From the NCBI GenBank assembly GCA_963931865.1, contig OZ007514.1:7170646-7234645 (forward strand): a DNA stretch of 64,000 bases. Direction: 5' to 3'. The DNA is from Axinella damicornis. Lineage: Eukaryota > Porifera > Demospongiae > Axinellida > Axinellidae. This document shows positions 1 to 11,487 of this stretch, piece after piece. Within the stretch, counting starts at the first letter, position 1. The number at the start of each line of letters is the position of its first letter. The position numbers and the translations under genes were made by a program. The notes beneath the pieces were generated by a model. That model saw only the letters and a list, made by a program, of their open reading frames with translations, was not told where the DNA came from and did no database searches.

Positions 1-1587
1 ACATCTGGTCCTCCCTCCCTTGAGCCTCACACACCTGGTCGCTCCCTCTCCCTTGAGCCTCACACACCCCTGGTCCCCCTCCCTCTCCCTTGAGCATCAC
101 ACACACTGGGTCCCCCCACCTCCTCCCTTGAGCCTCACACACCCCTGGTCCCCTCCCTCCATTGAGGCTTAAACACCCCTGGTCCTTAATTCCCTCCCTT
201 GTGCCTCACACACCTGCCCCTCTCCCTCTCCCTTGAGCCTCACACACACCTGGTCCCTCCCTCTCACTTCAACCTCACACACCTCGAGCCCTCTCCCTTG
301 AGCTTCACACATACCTGGCCCCTTCCCTCTCCCTTGAGCCTCACACACACCTGGTCCCACCCTCTCCCTTGAGCACACCTGGTCCCCTCCTTCTGGAGCC
401 TCACACACCCCTGGTCCCCTCCCTCTCCCTTGAGCCTCACACACCTGCCCCCCTCCCTCTCCCTTGAGCCTCACACACACCTGGTCCCACCATCTCCCTT
501 GAGCACACCTGGTCCCCTCCCTCTACCTGGAGTCTCACACACCCCTGGTCCCTCTCTCTCCCTTGAGCCTCACCATGCACACCTGGTCCCTCCCTCTCCC
601 TTGAGCCACACACACCTCTGGCCCTTCCTTCTCCCTTGAGCCTCACACATCTGGTCCCTCCCTCTCCCTTGAGCCTCACACATCCCTGCTCCCCTCCTTC
701 TCCCTTGAGCCTCACACACACCTGGTCCCCTCCCTCTCCCTTGAGCACACCTGGTCCCTCCTTCTCCCTTGAGTCACATACACCCCTGGCCCATCCCTCT
801 CCCTTGAGCCTCACACACACCTGGTCCCACCATCTCCCTTGAGCACACCTGGTCCCCTCCCTCTACCTGGAGTCTCACACACCCCTGGTCCCTCTCTCTC
901 CCTTGAGCCTCACCATGCACACCTGGTCCCTCCCTCTCCCTTGAGCCACACACACCTCTAGCCCTTCCTTCTCCCTTGAGCCTCACACATCTGGTCCCTC
1001 CCTCTCCCTTGAGCCTCACACATCCCTGCTCCCCTCCTTCTCCCTTGAGCCTCACACACACCTGGTCCCCTCCCTCTCCCTTGAGCACACCTGGTCCCTC
1101 CCTCTCCCTTGAGTCACATACACCCCTGGCCCATCCCTCTCCCTTGAGCCTCACACACCTGGTCCCTCCCTCTCACTTGAGCCTCACATATCCCTGGTCC
1201 CCTCCCTTTCCCATGAGTCTCACACACACCTGGTCCCTCCCTCTTCCTCTCCCTTGAGCCTCACACACCTGGTCCCCTCCTTCTCCCTTGAGCCTCACAT
1301 ACCTGGTCCCTCCCTCTCCCTTGAGTCCCCACACACCTGGCCCATCCCTCTCCCTTGAGCCTCACACAACCCTTGGCCGTTCCCTCACCCTTGAGCCTCA
1401 CACACGTGGTCCCCTTGAGCCTCACACATGCCTGGTCCCCTCTCACCGCGAGCCCCCACACACCTGGTCCCTCCCTCTCCCTTAAGCCCCACACACCTGG
1501 TCCCCTCCCACTCCCTTGAGTCTCACACACACCTGGTCCCTTCCCTCTCCCTTGAGTCTCACACACACCTGGTCCCCTCCCACTCCC
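1..1587. repeat. Left-edge minisatellite, about 33-bp unit
   Basis: The stretch is an irregular tandem array of a pyrimidine-rich unit of roughly 30-36 bp, built from CCTTGAGCCTCACACACC and CTGGTCCCTCCCTCTCC. A higher-order duplication is visible: the block starting at 481 recurs at 821 (340-bp period) almost unchanged. The array runs off the window's left edge. It continues in degenerate form to about 2275 after an inserted element. Open reading frames on both strands arise only from the periodicity, so no gene is called. Confidence 0.93.
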
Positions 1588-1595
1588 CCACACAC

Positions 1596-1991
1596 TAGGG
1601 CTGAGCGATTGTGGATTTTCCAACATCACGATTATTGTATCCATATAATCACGATTATCGATTATATCACGATTATGCTAAAAGTTTCCGTTTGAAGGAG
1701 GCCTGCATACACCATGCAAACTTTCAAAGTCAAAAGGCAATGGTGGACAGAAGCCATGCTTGACAGAACCCACAGAAGCCTTGGATAGAAGCCATGGCCA
1801 CGCAGGCTTATCTATTCATTGTCCTGATTATTGCATTCACAGTCCTGCTAAGTATATTCATGAAAACCCATAAGCACTTTTGCGTGTCTGACTAACATCT
1901 CAGTCGCGATTGCTCGATTGCTGCAATCACCATCGCGATGCTTAGAGATAATCACGATTAATCGCATAATCGAAATAATCGCTCAGCCCTA
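1596..1991. mobile_element. hAT-type MITE inside the minisatellite
   Basis: This 396-bp insert interrupts the minisatellite. It has 15-bp terminal inverted repeats, TAGGGCTGAGCGATT at the left and its reverse complement at the right. It is flanked by an 8-bp direct repeat CCACACAC at 1588-1595 and 1992-1999. An 8-bp target duplication with TAGGG-type ends is characteristic of hAT transposons. The interior is AT-rich with repeated ATCACGATTA motifs and has no transposase, so it is non-autonomous. Because the host repeat is rich in CACAC, chance contributes to the apparent target duplication. Confidence 0.8.
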
Positions 1992-1999
1992 CCACACAC

Positions 2000-2290
2000 C
2001 TGGCCGTTCACTCTCCCTTGAGCCTCACACATCCCTGGTCCCCTTGATCACTCTCCTCACACCACACCTGGTCCCTCCCTCTCCTTTGAGCCTCACAAAC
2101 ACTGGGTCCCCTCCCCCAATTTCCTTGGTCCCTTCCCTCCACCTCCCCTACACACCTGATCCCCTTCACCCACGTTCCCATACATACCCCACATTCCCGT
2201 ACAATCCCGTGTATATCTGGCTCCCTTTCCCATGTACCTACTCCTCTCTCCCACATTCCCATGTGTACCTGGTCATCACTGATGCACTTG
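2000..2290. repeat. Degenerate continuation of the minisatellite
   Basis: The pyrimidine-rich units seen at 1-1587 resume immediately after the hAT-type insert. They decay rightward into CCC(A/T)CATTCCC-like motifs ending near 2275. Confidence 0.75.
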
Positions 2291-3651
2291 GCTGAGATGG
2301 AGAGGTGAGACTGTCACCACTTCATTTTCCCCCGTGGTCCACTCCACTGAGCCTGTCCCGCCCTCCCCTCCTCCTCCCTCCTCCTCCCCTCTTCCCCCTC
2401 CTCACTCTTCTTACTCTCCTGTAACAAAAGCAAATGACATACATGTACATGAGAATTTCCAATCACACCCACACATCTCCTAGGTCATTCAAGTGGTACA
2501 ATACTCCTGGTGCAGCAAATGGTAGGGAAACGTGTCAGAGATGGCACTGCACAACTGTACGCCAGACATACGTACATTACAATAGTTACTGCTAAATACA
2601 GCCATCATTGCTGATTGAGCGGCACAAAGGAAGCGAGGTTTGTGTTCAGGAATACCAGTAGCAACCTGCTCCGTCAACTTAATAGGTCAATGGACTTCGA
2701 CCAAACTGTGCTGGATTTGAACTGAAAGTTAAACCACCTTAGAGCGGGTTAGTTGTGTAAACCGAGACAGCTCGTATGCAGTAGTCAGGCACAATCGCAC
2801 AAGTTGTCCGTTTACTGAGTGTCCAAAAATGACATCTTTTAGGTCGGTCTGCCCACAATCAAAACTTGAGAGTAGAAGAGACATCTACATGTATGCTACA
2901 ATGGCTACCCAGCTCCCAAGGAGGCGTAGCAACTGGTTGCTGTGATCATACTGCCTTTCGTGTATCAGACACGTACATGTAGGTGTCCGAAGTTAGAGGC
3001 CAAGTGTGACGAACGAGGTTACGGAGCCCAACATATTCGAAGCCTACTAGCTAAGAGGTCTACGAAAATGGGGTTTGCACTGCCCATGGACGGCATTCTC
3101 ATCACATCATGATATACATGTAGGCTATCCCAAGTACATGCCTGACTCAAACCATACCCACTCAGCTTTAGCTAGCGCTAGATAGATAATTACTGAATGA
3201 AATGGCCTTGAGTATTCTAGTAAGTACTACTCCCTCAGCAAACAAGACAGAGTGCTTGAATGACATGGAGCATGCAGACCACCTTCAGGACTTGCCAATC
3301 GCAGCTGCTTCCCAGAAGTCTATGGTGCGGTTCACTAATTAGTACTACATGTATACTATAGTGCGCTACACTAGTAGTATGTGGCAATCCCACACACCAA
3401 GATACAAGCACAGCACGCATATACAGTCATGTTTTTCACAGTACAGAGCTGACTATGTTATGGCGTATACTGTGAGTGCAATTATTGAAATAATAGCCTT
3501 AACGTGTATGTATACTGTAGTCGCACGTTATTAGGCGCATTGCACTGTGAAACTTGCAGAAGCGGCATGGTAAGTGGCAAGAAGCTCAGTAGCCATATTT
3601 ACAGGCAGAATGGTAGACCAGTAGTTTAAGTCACGTCTTGACAATGTGCAA
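2291..3651. other. Intergenic or intronic stretch with no recognised gene
   Basis: A CT-rich tract (TCCTCC repeats) lies at about 2355-2410. The rest is unique-looking AT-moderate sequence with only short ORFs lacking recognisable motifs. Confidence 0.5.
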
Positions 3652-3656
3652 TACAG

Positions 3657-4244
3657 CATGGGTGTAGCTAGCATTGAGGCAGAGGAGGCAATTGCCTCCT
3701 CGCTTTTCTGAATAATTACGCACGTGTCCGGATTCCTAGATCCTCGCACATGCCATGTACCATGTGCGTTCCATCTGATGACAGAGACAGAAGCTAGGCT
3801 GACCATGAGCCGGCGTATAAACTCTTAACCCTTTAGGGCCCATAGCGCCAAAAGTCGTCATAATACTTTCAGCTTCATCATGTGACTTCCGCAATGTCCT
3901 TGGGAGATAGGTTCTGCGACAGCAGAAAGGGCGGGACAGGGGGAGGTGGGTGAAGCTATCTGTGGGTTGCAAGCTTGTATTTGACACAAATAGCCCCACG
4001 ATCCTCATGAATATCACTACATAGCTCCAGTTTAAAATTATTTGCTTTTCCCATTAACACGGATAGTGCTGCAAGTCTGGGACAGTCAGGGCACCAGTAA
4101 TTGCGGTAGCATTTCGAGAGCAACTGTTTGCGCGCACTGCGAATTAACTCATGAATAAATTAATTAGCCCGAAAATTTTCACCACGCACTGCTCGCCCAA
4201 TAAACTCCATGCCTCCTCGGTCTCCAAATCCTAGCTACGCCCTG
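3657..4244. mobile_element. Inverted-repeat element with TGTAGCTAG-type ends
   Basis: The left end reads CATGGGTGTAGCTAG and the right end is the inverted CAGGGCGTAGCTAG. A possible 5-bp direct repeat TACAG flanks both sides (3652-3656 and 4245-4249). Next to the ends, the GAGGCAGAGGAGGC and GCCTCCTCGG motifs are also inverted. The interior (about 3827-3960) contains TTAACCCTTT plus a block resembling one at 34,809-34,950. No coding capacity was recognised. The superfamily is unknown. Confidence 0.55.
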
Positions 4245-4326
4245 TACAGGAAGTGCAATGCGGGTGGATACTGCATGCATTGTCTATTAGGAAAATGGTG
4301 GTAGAACTATCCACTGTAATTCATAA

Positions 4327-5268
4327 CCCTTTCCCTGGTGAGTTTATTTTGGAGCCAGTAATCAATAATAACCAGCTCATCTATAAAAATCTGTTGTGCA
4401 GTGACTATGATATGAAGTCCCCAGCAACCGTATATCTCCAGGTAGCCAATGAGTTGCTGAAGATGATGGCGTCACTCACGTTGCCTAGCAACCATGCACG
4501 CACTATTTATAGCCGTTTATTTATAGATTTTGTATCAACATCATTATAAAATCTGTTATTGCACACACACAAAACAATCCAATGCCACTATGGACTGTTT
4601 TCAATCTTCTGTAACATGCTTAGATCCCTCAGAAACCCTCTAGGAGTCATCACGGTGCGCTAGGGTCCTGATGAAAGAGATGAAACCAATGACCAGCAAG
4701 ACCACACATGAATCATCTGTACATAAACCACTATATCAAGTCCTTGCTACTATATTTAGACTTCCAAATTTCGTTTCTAGCTTCTAAAAGAGTAGACTTA
4801 CTCAAAAGAGGGTCCACTGCCTCGTCATCGCGACCAGAGTGACTGCCAAACTCCAACGCTTCATCGAGTTCGTCACCGTCTTCATCGCCGACTTCGAGTG
4901 CCTCCCCCTGGCGACTACCCCGGAGCAAAAGGGTTCAAACTGCCTTCAGGTAGGTAGCCACAGATCCTTTCCCCTCAAACTCACTTTCTTCACCTTCAGA
5001 GAGGCCGAGGCGGTCGACTTCAAGTAGAGAAAACACTTCGATCACGGAAAGTCGAGCTGCCATTTTGTGGTCATATTTACAACGTGCACAGAACGTAGCA
5101 ACCTAAATAGCCGAAATTTTTAAGACGTAAGCTGTTGTAGAGCAATTCATTGCGCATGCTCTGATATCTTTAGTTAGTGCTAAATTCAAAATTTCATAAA
5201 TTTTTTATGATTTTTGGAACGAAGGTACTACCCCATGCCGCCATATGGCGGCTTCACCAGGAAAAGGG
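4327..5268 (-). mobile_element. piggyBac-type element remnant
   Basis: The ends are inverted: AACCCTTTCCCTGGTGAG on the left and AACCCTTTTCCTGGTGAAG inverted on the right. The right end abuts TTAA (5269-5272) and the left end abuts ATAA, a one-base change from TTAA. CCCTTT next to TTAA is the piggyBac hallmark. At 942 bp the element is too short for a complete transposase. A minus-strand reading frame beginning near 5062 is consistent with a piggyBac N-terminal region. Confidence 0.6.
4731..5062 (-). pseudogene. Truncated transposase-like N-terminus (piggyBac-type)
   Basis: Reading leftward from an ATG at 5062, the frame gives a start MAARLSVIEVFSLLEVDRL, then a Gly/Glu-rich stretch. A stop lies near 4936. 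The same frame continues as an acidic segment rich in Asp-Glu-Leu and Gly-Asp-Glu to about 4731. Acidic, low-complexity N-termini are usual in piggyBac transposases, and the frame lies inside CCCTTT/TTAA ends. The DDD catalytic core is missing. The assignment rests on the element's ends more than on the peptide. Confidence 0.45.
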
Positions 5269-5272
5269 TTAA

Positions 5273-6235
5273 AGCTTCTTTGTGTGCATAGCTAATGAGC
5301 TGTACCATCAGAGCTACCTCGCAACCATCTGCTCGCCCATTTGAGTCCGTAGTCAGACCACTTGAACTTTTCGTATTTGGTTTTCTCAACGGTTTTCTCC
5401 TGCATAGAGGAGTGCATCTATGAAGACAATCCCAAATGGGTTACAGTTAGCTATTGCGCATGTGGTTTACAGTCAACAACAGTGTACACGACTTTGGTGT
5501 CACTTTTTATCGCTGAAGTAACATCTAATCGTATATTAGACTGGACTTCAATTCTATGAAGAAAGGGGCAGGGCAGCTCGAAAACGTTTACTGAGATAAA
5601 CATTCTGTTAGTGAGATACTGTGCATTCTACTTGCCTGAAAAGCGAAGGGCTTTGTGGCACCATCACTTGTCTTTCCAACAGCAGCGAAGCAAACCCACT
5701 CCAAGTCGTCCTCCAGCCAGTTGACCATGGATGCTGCCAAGCTGGCCTATTACCCCTTTCTGATTGCAAAATCTGACATCATGTTCGTCAACTTGACCTT
5801 AAACTTTGATGCCACTGCCCATGTTGGCATGTTGTACTCAGGCGCTAAGATCATACCAGCTAGAAGGTACACATATTTCTGCTATAGTTGCATGTCTCTA
5901 GCTACATGTAGTTCCTGTGCGGAAGGACAAAGGTAGCTTGTACATTAATGAGCGCACGGTATCCCATAACATTAAACTAGTGGAACGCAGGACATTGGAG
6001 GGCGAGCCAGAGCGAAGTGGCATATACGGATGCATGTGCGTGCAGGACATGCAAGGAGCAGTTGCATTCACATGATTATCATCAGAATGTGACCGGGCAA
6101 TGAGCACAGAAATTATGGCACTCTTGTAACATACACTCGTGCACACATCACAGCAATTGTGAGTCAGGTTAGCGGTTATAGCTAGCTAGCTAGCTGAAGT
6201 TCGTCCTAGCAGCAACGTCACTGGCCATGGTGGTA
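5273..6235. other. No firm gene; possible exon near 5655-5865
   Basis: A plus-strand open frame at about 5655-5865 ends at a plausible donor (AGAAG|GTACAC). It encodes a Ser-rich, then hydrophobic peptide (around LAYYPFLIAKSD). I recognise no domain, so it could be an exon or chance. The remainder shows nothing recognisable. Confidence 0.25.
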
Positions 6236-6548
6236 CGTGTAGGTCCACGAGCTGTCTCCGTCTTTGTCAGTGTCGCCGAGGAGGAAGAATGTTCATGATG
6301 CTCTAGCCAATGTCCACGAGTGGTCTCCGTCTTTGTTGTCGCCATCGTTCATCGAACAGGTAGCTACATGTAGACAGTTTGTCGAGTTCGTTGATTTCAA
6401 ACATTATTGTGCACATGCAAGTGAAATTCGCTGATTTAGAATTTACGGTAACTGCAACATCCATGATCCAACCACCCAAACAACACACATACACACGCAC
6501 AGCGCAATGAAGTCATGCTAATGTGGGGCTCACTCAGGCTCGCCCCAA
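6236..6548 (-). repeat. Dispersed repeat, copy 1 (inverted copy at 63.77-64.0 kb)
   Basis: In reverse complement this block matches 63,769-64,000. It contains GGGGCGAGCCTGAG near its start, the GACTTCATTGCGCTGTGCGTG segment, and a terminal open frame ending in RRRPLVDIG before a stop. The terminal motif (TCCACGAG..TCTCCGTCTTTGT) is locally duplicated at 6247 and 6314. A short third piece of the family, limited to the GGGGCGAGCC end, lies at about 42,968. Confidence 0.75.
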
Positions 6549-7362
6549 AAAGCCAAGTGGTCCCACAACAGACCTGAATAGGCAAATGGATAGTGCAATT
6601 ATGGAGGAATTTTGACGATGGCAGTGCCTGTCCAGTCCCGTATCTACGTAAACTGTATACATGAGCACAGTTTTTCCTGTGATATGTATCAAGCGCATAA
6701 AACTGTAGCAAGAGTTTTCCCATTAACACACTTACAATCAAGAGAATCTCCAGCAGTGGACCCATACTGTTTGAACCTCTCATTAAGGTCTGTGCTGAGA
6801 CTCATGTCCTGAAACATGGAAGAAGGAAATAGAAGATTCGGGAATGAGGTTAATATTGCATGACCATAATTATACACAGCAGGCGTCTGAGTTCACAAGG
6901 CTATACTGATCTTGAGTTTTGATATCATGCTGGCCTCAGGATGTACCCTTGAGAGCTACAATTTATTCTGGCCTACTGCTCACTTTTTGCACAGCATGCA
7001 CAATGAGATAGCTAGGGCCTACCGATTTTAATACAGCATGCATGCAGAATGAGTGGCAGTGATGTTAGAAACAGGGTGTGGTCAAGTTGTATAAATTATA
7101 ACAGGGCTAATAATTTATTGTCGACTTTCACGCAACTTTTCTAAGCCTCTCAAGTGGATCTTTGGTCTGTGAGTTATGTAGACGGTAGTAATTTCTGATT
7201 TCTGACACTTCTCTATTCTGAACTAAGCCTTCAACAAGACCTTCACTGCTCAAATAGTGCTGGATAGACAGACTGACAGACAAGCTGATCACTCTACTGG
7301 ACGCATGCGCAAGCGGTGATTACATTTTTAGCATACTGCATTCGTCCTTTTTGAACAGGGAC
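6549..7362. repeat. Region containing a dispersed repeat shared with 46.6-46.96 kb
   Basis: About 6980-7310 matches 46,610-46,960 in inverted orientation. The shared motifs are the GTGGTCAAGTTGTATA block, the CAGGGCTAAT block, the CTAAGCCTTCAACAA block and a CAGACAGACAG run. Neither copy has coding capacity. 6549-6980 shows no recognisable gene. Confidence 0.6.
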
Positions 7363-7391
7363 GGGGGGGGGGGGGGGGGGGGGGGGGGGGG
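7363..7391. repeat. G29 homopolymer
   Basis: An uninterrupted run of 29 G on the plus strand. It is the first of ten long G or C runs in the window. Confidence 0.9.
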
Positions 7392-8200
7392 TGGCTATAT
7401 ACATACACTCAGACATGTAGTATCCAGCTATATACCCATTCAGCGGTTGCCCAAACAACAAGCCCCACGCTAGCTGTGAATATCAAAGTCTGGCTATGAA
7501 TAACTTAACTGTGAATATCAAAGTCCGGCTATGAATATACTTGACTGTCAAATGCGCGCGCGCAAGGCAGAGGAAGTTGAAGTCTTCAAGCAGCACTTCA
7601 AACCTTCAAACTATGTCCAGCATTGCCAGCAGATGTCCATTTGCCGACAGATGTCCATTTGTACTTTCAAGTCCTATTGGCCGTCAATGCTGGACAACAC
7701 TCACAAAATGCCCTCAAAGACTCTGACCACACAGTCATGATCGCTGTAGTTCACCGATGCTTACATGCGGAAACTCACTGTGCTGCAGGCATTGCCAATT
7801 CGATCGACTGAGCATGGTCCTTACGTGGCCTGTGCGTAAATAGAAACGAGTTGCAATACTTAGCTTGTGCTAACAGCAGGCTGCAACCACGGTTGCAACA
7901 GATACCAGGAGTGTGGTTGCCCCTAGCTCTGATGGTCTATAAAAAAGCTCTGGACCGAGTCTGCGCATGAGCAAGAATGAACCCAGCTGGCGTATCAGTC
8001 AGTCAGTTCGGCATCACAAATGTTCTCAAGTAAGACAATTAAGTAAATCCAAAATCTCTCTTAGCGACCTAACCCTCATCCTTTCCCCTTCCCTCCTAAC
8101 CTCATTCAAGGCTCTCGTTCTCGGAAGGGAGAAGAGAGCCTTGTAACACTGGGGGGGGGGGGGGGGGGGGGGGTAGCAAGACCTGCATAGGAATTACTAC
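7392..8200. other. No recognised gene; ends in a G23 run
   Basis: Short local duplications are visible: ATGAATA..ACTGTGAATATCAAAGTC at about 7477 and 7509, and GCAGATGTCCATTTG-type units at 7628 and 7646. A 23-base G run occupies 8151-8173. Overlapping small ORFs at 7531-7811 have no recognisable motif. Confidence 0.5.
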
Positions 8201-8590
8201 AGTACAAGTAGCTTCGCTTGCTCAGCTACTTCCCCCCTCGTTCGCCTACTATGAGTAATCTGCCGCCGGACAGCTCTCTGTGCAGAGCCGCTGAATCCTG
8301 ATTGCGACCGCCTAAACTACTGCTCCCCGTTTGCGTCCGCTTCAGCTGCTGCTCCCGATTGTGTCCGCTCCAACTGCTGCTCTCCAATTGCGTCCGCTTT
8401 GACTGCTGCTCCCCGATTGCATGCATCCGCTTGCAGGATTTCCAGCCCATACCCGGGCAGTATGTTCTCAAACATTCTTCACAGAGTTCGAGGTTCAGTA
8501 AATTGAAGTACGAAGGTCACGCGTCACTAGTCTAGTCCCACCCAACAAACATCCCACTTCCATCACACACACGTCAAAATCTGAATGTAT
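8201..8590. mobile_element. VNTR-bearing dispersed element, copy 1
   Basis: The copy starts ACAAGTAGCTTCGCTTGCTC, with an AGTAGCTT/AGCTACTT hairpin, followed by a CCGGACAGCTCTCTGTGCAG block. Next come about four units of a 28-30-bp minisatellite (CTGCTGCTCCCCGATTGCG TCCGCTT type), then a conserved tail: GAGTTCGAGGTTCAGTAAAT, GTACGAAGGTC, ACATCCCACTTCC, a CA-rich run and a TTAAAATCTTAATG-like end. Related copies are at 53.04, 59.13 and 62.06 kb. There is no protein-coding content. The superfamily is not known to me. Confidence 0.75.
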
Positions 8591-8594
8591 AATA

Positions 8595-9151
8595 CCGTAC
8601 TCTCGCGAAAGTCCGCCCACTCCGCAAAGAGTGCCCACCCCCCACTTTTGGCTCAATTTTCTATATAGGGTCAAAGTTTACTCGAATGAGCGCCCACCCT
8701 CGCGCTATAGCTCGTGCCTCGTGTAACAGGCGATGGAGCGCATTAGTGAGATGTTCCAGCGTATCTGAGGTAAGAACCTCCTTGCAGCAAGTCTCTATTA
8801 GTCTGTGTATCCGTATCTATGGTGCCCATGTGTGTTGCCTGGCTTGCCTGTGCTGACGACGGCCCCGCGGTCTCCACGGCGCTGGACCTCAGCCAGCGCT
8901 TGGCGGCAGCGAAGACGACGTGCATGTGAGCGGTGATGTTGCTAGTGACTCCAGCGATGTAGATGTGCTGGGAGGGCTTTGACTCACGCGCGCTTGCTGC
9001 TCGATCGCTGCTATTGCTCTACTTGTGTACGTAAACAAAGGTGGGCGCTCTTTCAAGGTTGAATGCGGAAACACTCGAAAGAGCGCCCACCCCCTTGTTT
9101 GGTGAGAAAGTAAGCTGCAGCGCCCATGGGCGGACTTTCGCGAGAGTACGG
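8595..9151. mobile_element. 557-bp MITE with 25-bp perfect terminal inverted repeats
   Basis: The left end begins CCGTACTCTCGCGAAAGTCC and the right end is its exact reverse complement over 25 bases (the repeat ends in GCCCA). The element is flanked by TA on both sides (8593-8594 and 9152-9153). The interior has GC-rich GCGCCCACCCCC motifs near both ends and no transposase. A TA target duplication suggests a Tc1/mariner-like or related superfamily. A C23 run begins 14 bp beyond the right end. Confidence 0.85.
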
Positions 9152-9165
9152 TACACTCAAGCCTA

Positions 9166-9188
9166 CCCCCCCCCCCCCCCCCCCCCCC
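9166..9188. repeat. C23 homopolymer
   Basis: An uninterrupted run of 23 C just outside the 8595-9151 element. Confidence 0.9.
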
Positions 9189-10549
9189 TTCCTTTCATTC
9201 CCAGACCCCCTAAATGGCACATTGTCGTGCACTATTTCAATCAATGACATCAGCCAGCGACACAATAGACACTAGGGACACCACTGACACCAGAGACACG
9301 GATACTAGGGACACATACACCAGTGACACTATGGGTATTTACATCAAGTATTACATCATGTACAATGCCGTAATCTTATATCCGTAAGCACCCAATAAGC
9401 AGCACAGTCACAGCTGCGACTGCGCTCAGTCAACCCGTACACTAAGGAATGGAGTGGAGTCGCTACGCATTCTTCCGTATATTATCACAAAGTCAAGTCA
9501 AATCAGCACGGTCAACAGTCAAAGCCTCGAAAGTCAGCGCAGTCAACAGTCAAGCCGTGCAACGCCAAAGTTTTGAACCATGGTTGCAGCTGTGACTGCA
9601 GGGTCTATGGGCACGACCTCCTCTTGTTGGAGTGACCTCCCCAGGCCCCTGACCAAATGAAACCAAAGGTTCAGGATCATCAATCAAGCTTCATACCTCA
9701 ATGCCACAAGAAATTCAGTCTCAACATGCAGGGGCCATGCAGCCATAGATAATATATTCGTAGAATAACTATTGTCTATGATGCAACTTTGATCCTGGTG
9801 GGCATTAGATAGAAATAATTTATGGCGACTCGATCATGCGTTTAACAGTACTTAGTTACTCACAGAATGTAGGTGTTGTGTCTACCCGTACCTTCGATCG
9901 ACGCACCTTCACCGACGACCATGATCTCGTTTCGTCTTTGCTCTGACCAGACCCTGCATAGCGCCTGCCAATCTACGTACTACTATATAGTGAGGACTTA
10001 TTACACATGTACTCACAATTTTCGTTCCCACGTAGTAAATTGTGAGTATGGGTACGAGACATCAGACTCCACCCAACGATTACGTAAGAGATCTGTACGT
10101 TGGAATTCAGCTGTCTTGCGACTCTTGCTGTGTTGAAGTTCTCTACGTAAGAACACTTTGACTGTCTGTAAAAGTTTTCTATTATTGTAGCTAGGCCTAC
10201 GATTTCTATGTCCGAATTTTTCTCAATAGCAAGAGTACACATACACTAAATTTGTAGTGAATTTCACCAGCAACATTATTAGCTATATTACTACATGAAC
10301 TATTCCAACTGAAATGTGGGGAAAAGGTGAAGTTTAGTACTTGCGCTGTACCAAGAATCACTTTGCTGCCAAGATTAATAATTGCGGAAATAAAAATTAA
10401 TTATGAAAATCCGACGACATAATTTATCCTACTGCACTATTAAACCATACCACAAGGTCCTTGACCATCTCCCTGTCTCCACATGCTCATTGAAATCCAG
10501 ATTGCTGCTGTAGCCTCGCACACATATGCCAGCATGATAATCAATCCAG
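9189..10549. other. No recognised gene; short tandem motifs at 9265-9330
   Basis: A degenerate GACAC(C/T)A(C/G)(A/T)GACAC motif repeats at about 9258-9332. AGTCAACAG-type repeats occur at about 9497-9555. The rest is AT-rich with no recognisable ORF. Confidence 0.45.
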
Positions 10550-10627
10550 AACAGCCTGACTGGACAGTGCATCCCAGGCATATTGGCTCCTGGGAGGAAG
10601 TTCTCGCAAGAAGGCAGACTCACGAAG
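10550..10627 (+). CDS. Possible PH-domain N-terminal exon (RhoGEF-like)
   Basis: A 78-nt exon-like frame lies between a CCAG acceptor and an AAG|GTAGGG donor, phase 0 at both ends. It encodes a peptide ending PGRKFSQEGRLTK. The pattern GR-x-F-x-x-EG-x-L-x-K is how PH domains following a DH (RhoGEF) domain usually open. The acceptor's pyrimidine tract is weak and upstream DH exons were not found. It is read together with 11,488-11,559, which carries the next PH strand. Confidence 0.4.
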
Positions 10628-11487
10628 GTAGGGCATGCTGGTTATTATTTAACGTGAATGTTTATGGAAGGGTAGGAGGGGAGCGGGCCCTCCGCATTTA
10701 AGCATGCTACTGTTTGTCCAAGCAGAGCATATTGTATTTGTTTGGTGGTAGGTGTGAGGGATGAAATAGGGTCATTAGTTTACAAGTAGCCAGCAGGCTA
10801 AAACTGAACCAACCTCTGCATCGCTGTCATGATTGGCCATGTACATCATTAGCAATCCTGCCACCATCATTGGGAAGCCCATAAATCCATTATTACTAGG
10901 TAAAAGCAATAATTATTGTTGGAGAGGTCGTGCCTACAGACCTAGCATTATCATACTGATATTCTAATTGTTGTGCTGTAGGTTGATAGTACTTTAGCTA
11001 CTGACAGTCACATGAGACCCTATATGCAAGCACAAGCTCTGTGTGTAGGCTACCACTCACATTTCTCATAATAATATTATAGCCAAGATAAGGCCTTACT
11101 AACGTTGCATATCTGCAACGTGAGACTTTCAGTGTTCATGGCCCGTATTTTTAGCTACAGCAGGTTGGCATTTCTCGGGAGGCTTAATTGATTGCGAGTT
11201 TGTTAATTGGCGGGGGTGGTTAAGTGATGTATAATATGCTTAGTGTAGCTGAAATTACCTGTGTGAGCAGCTTGGAGCCCAGCAACACCAGGGAACAGAA
11301 ATTAGGGTACGCTACGTAAGTACATGTAGAGACTGAAAATGACCTCCAGAAGAAAGTTGGGCCCTAAAGAGTTAAAATTAATTAACAGATTCTGTCATAA
11401 ATGGGGTGAGCCTTTTGTTACTACTGGTCCATGCTCTTCATCCTACTATGCCTTATCCGAAGGGGTGTTGGCGCAAGACCAATTAAG

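Noticed and set aside
169..1644. Gly/Glu/Arg-rich and Pro/Ser/Leu-rich reading frames of 90-127 codons over the left minisatellite
   Set aside because: They exist on both strands with repeat-length periodicity and no start or splice context, so they are by-products of the tandem array.
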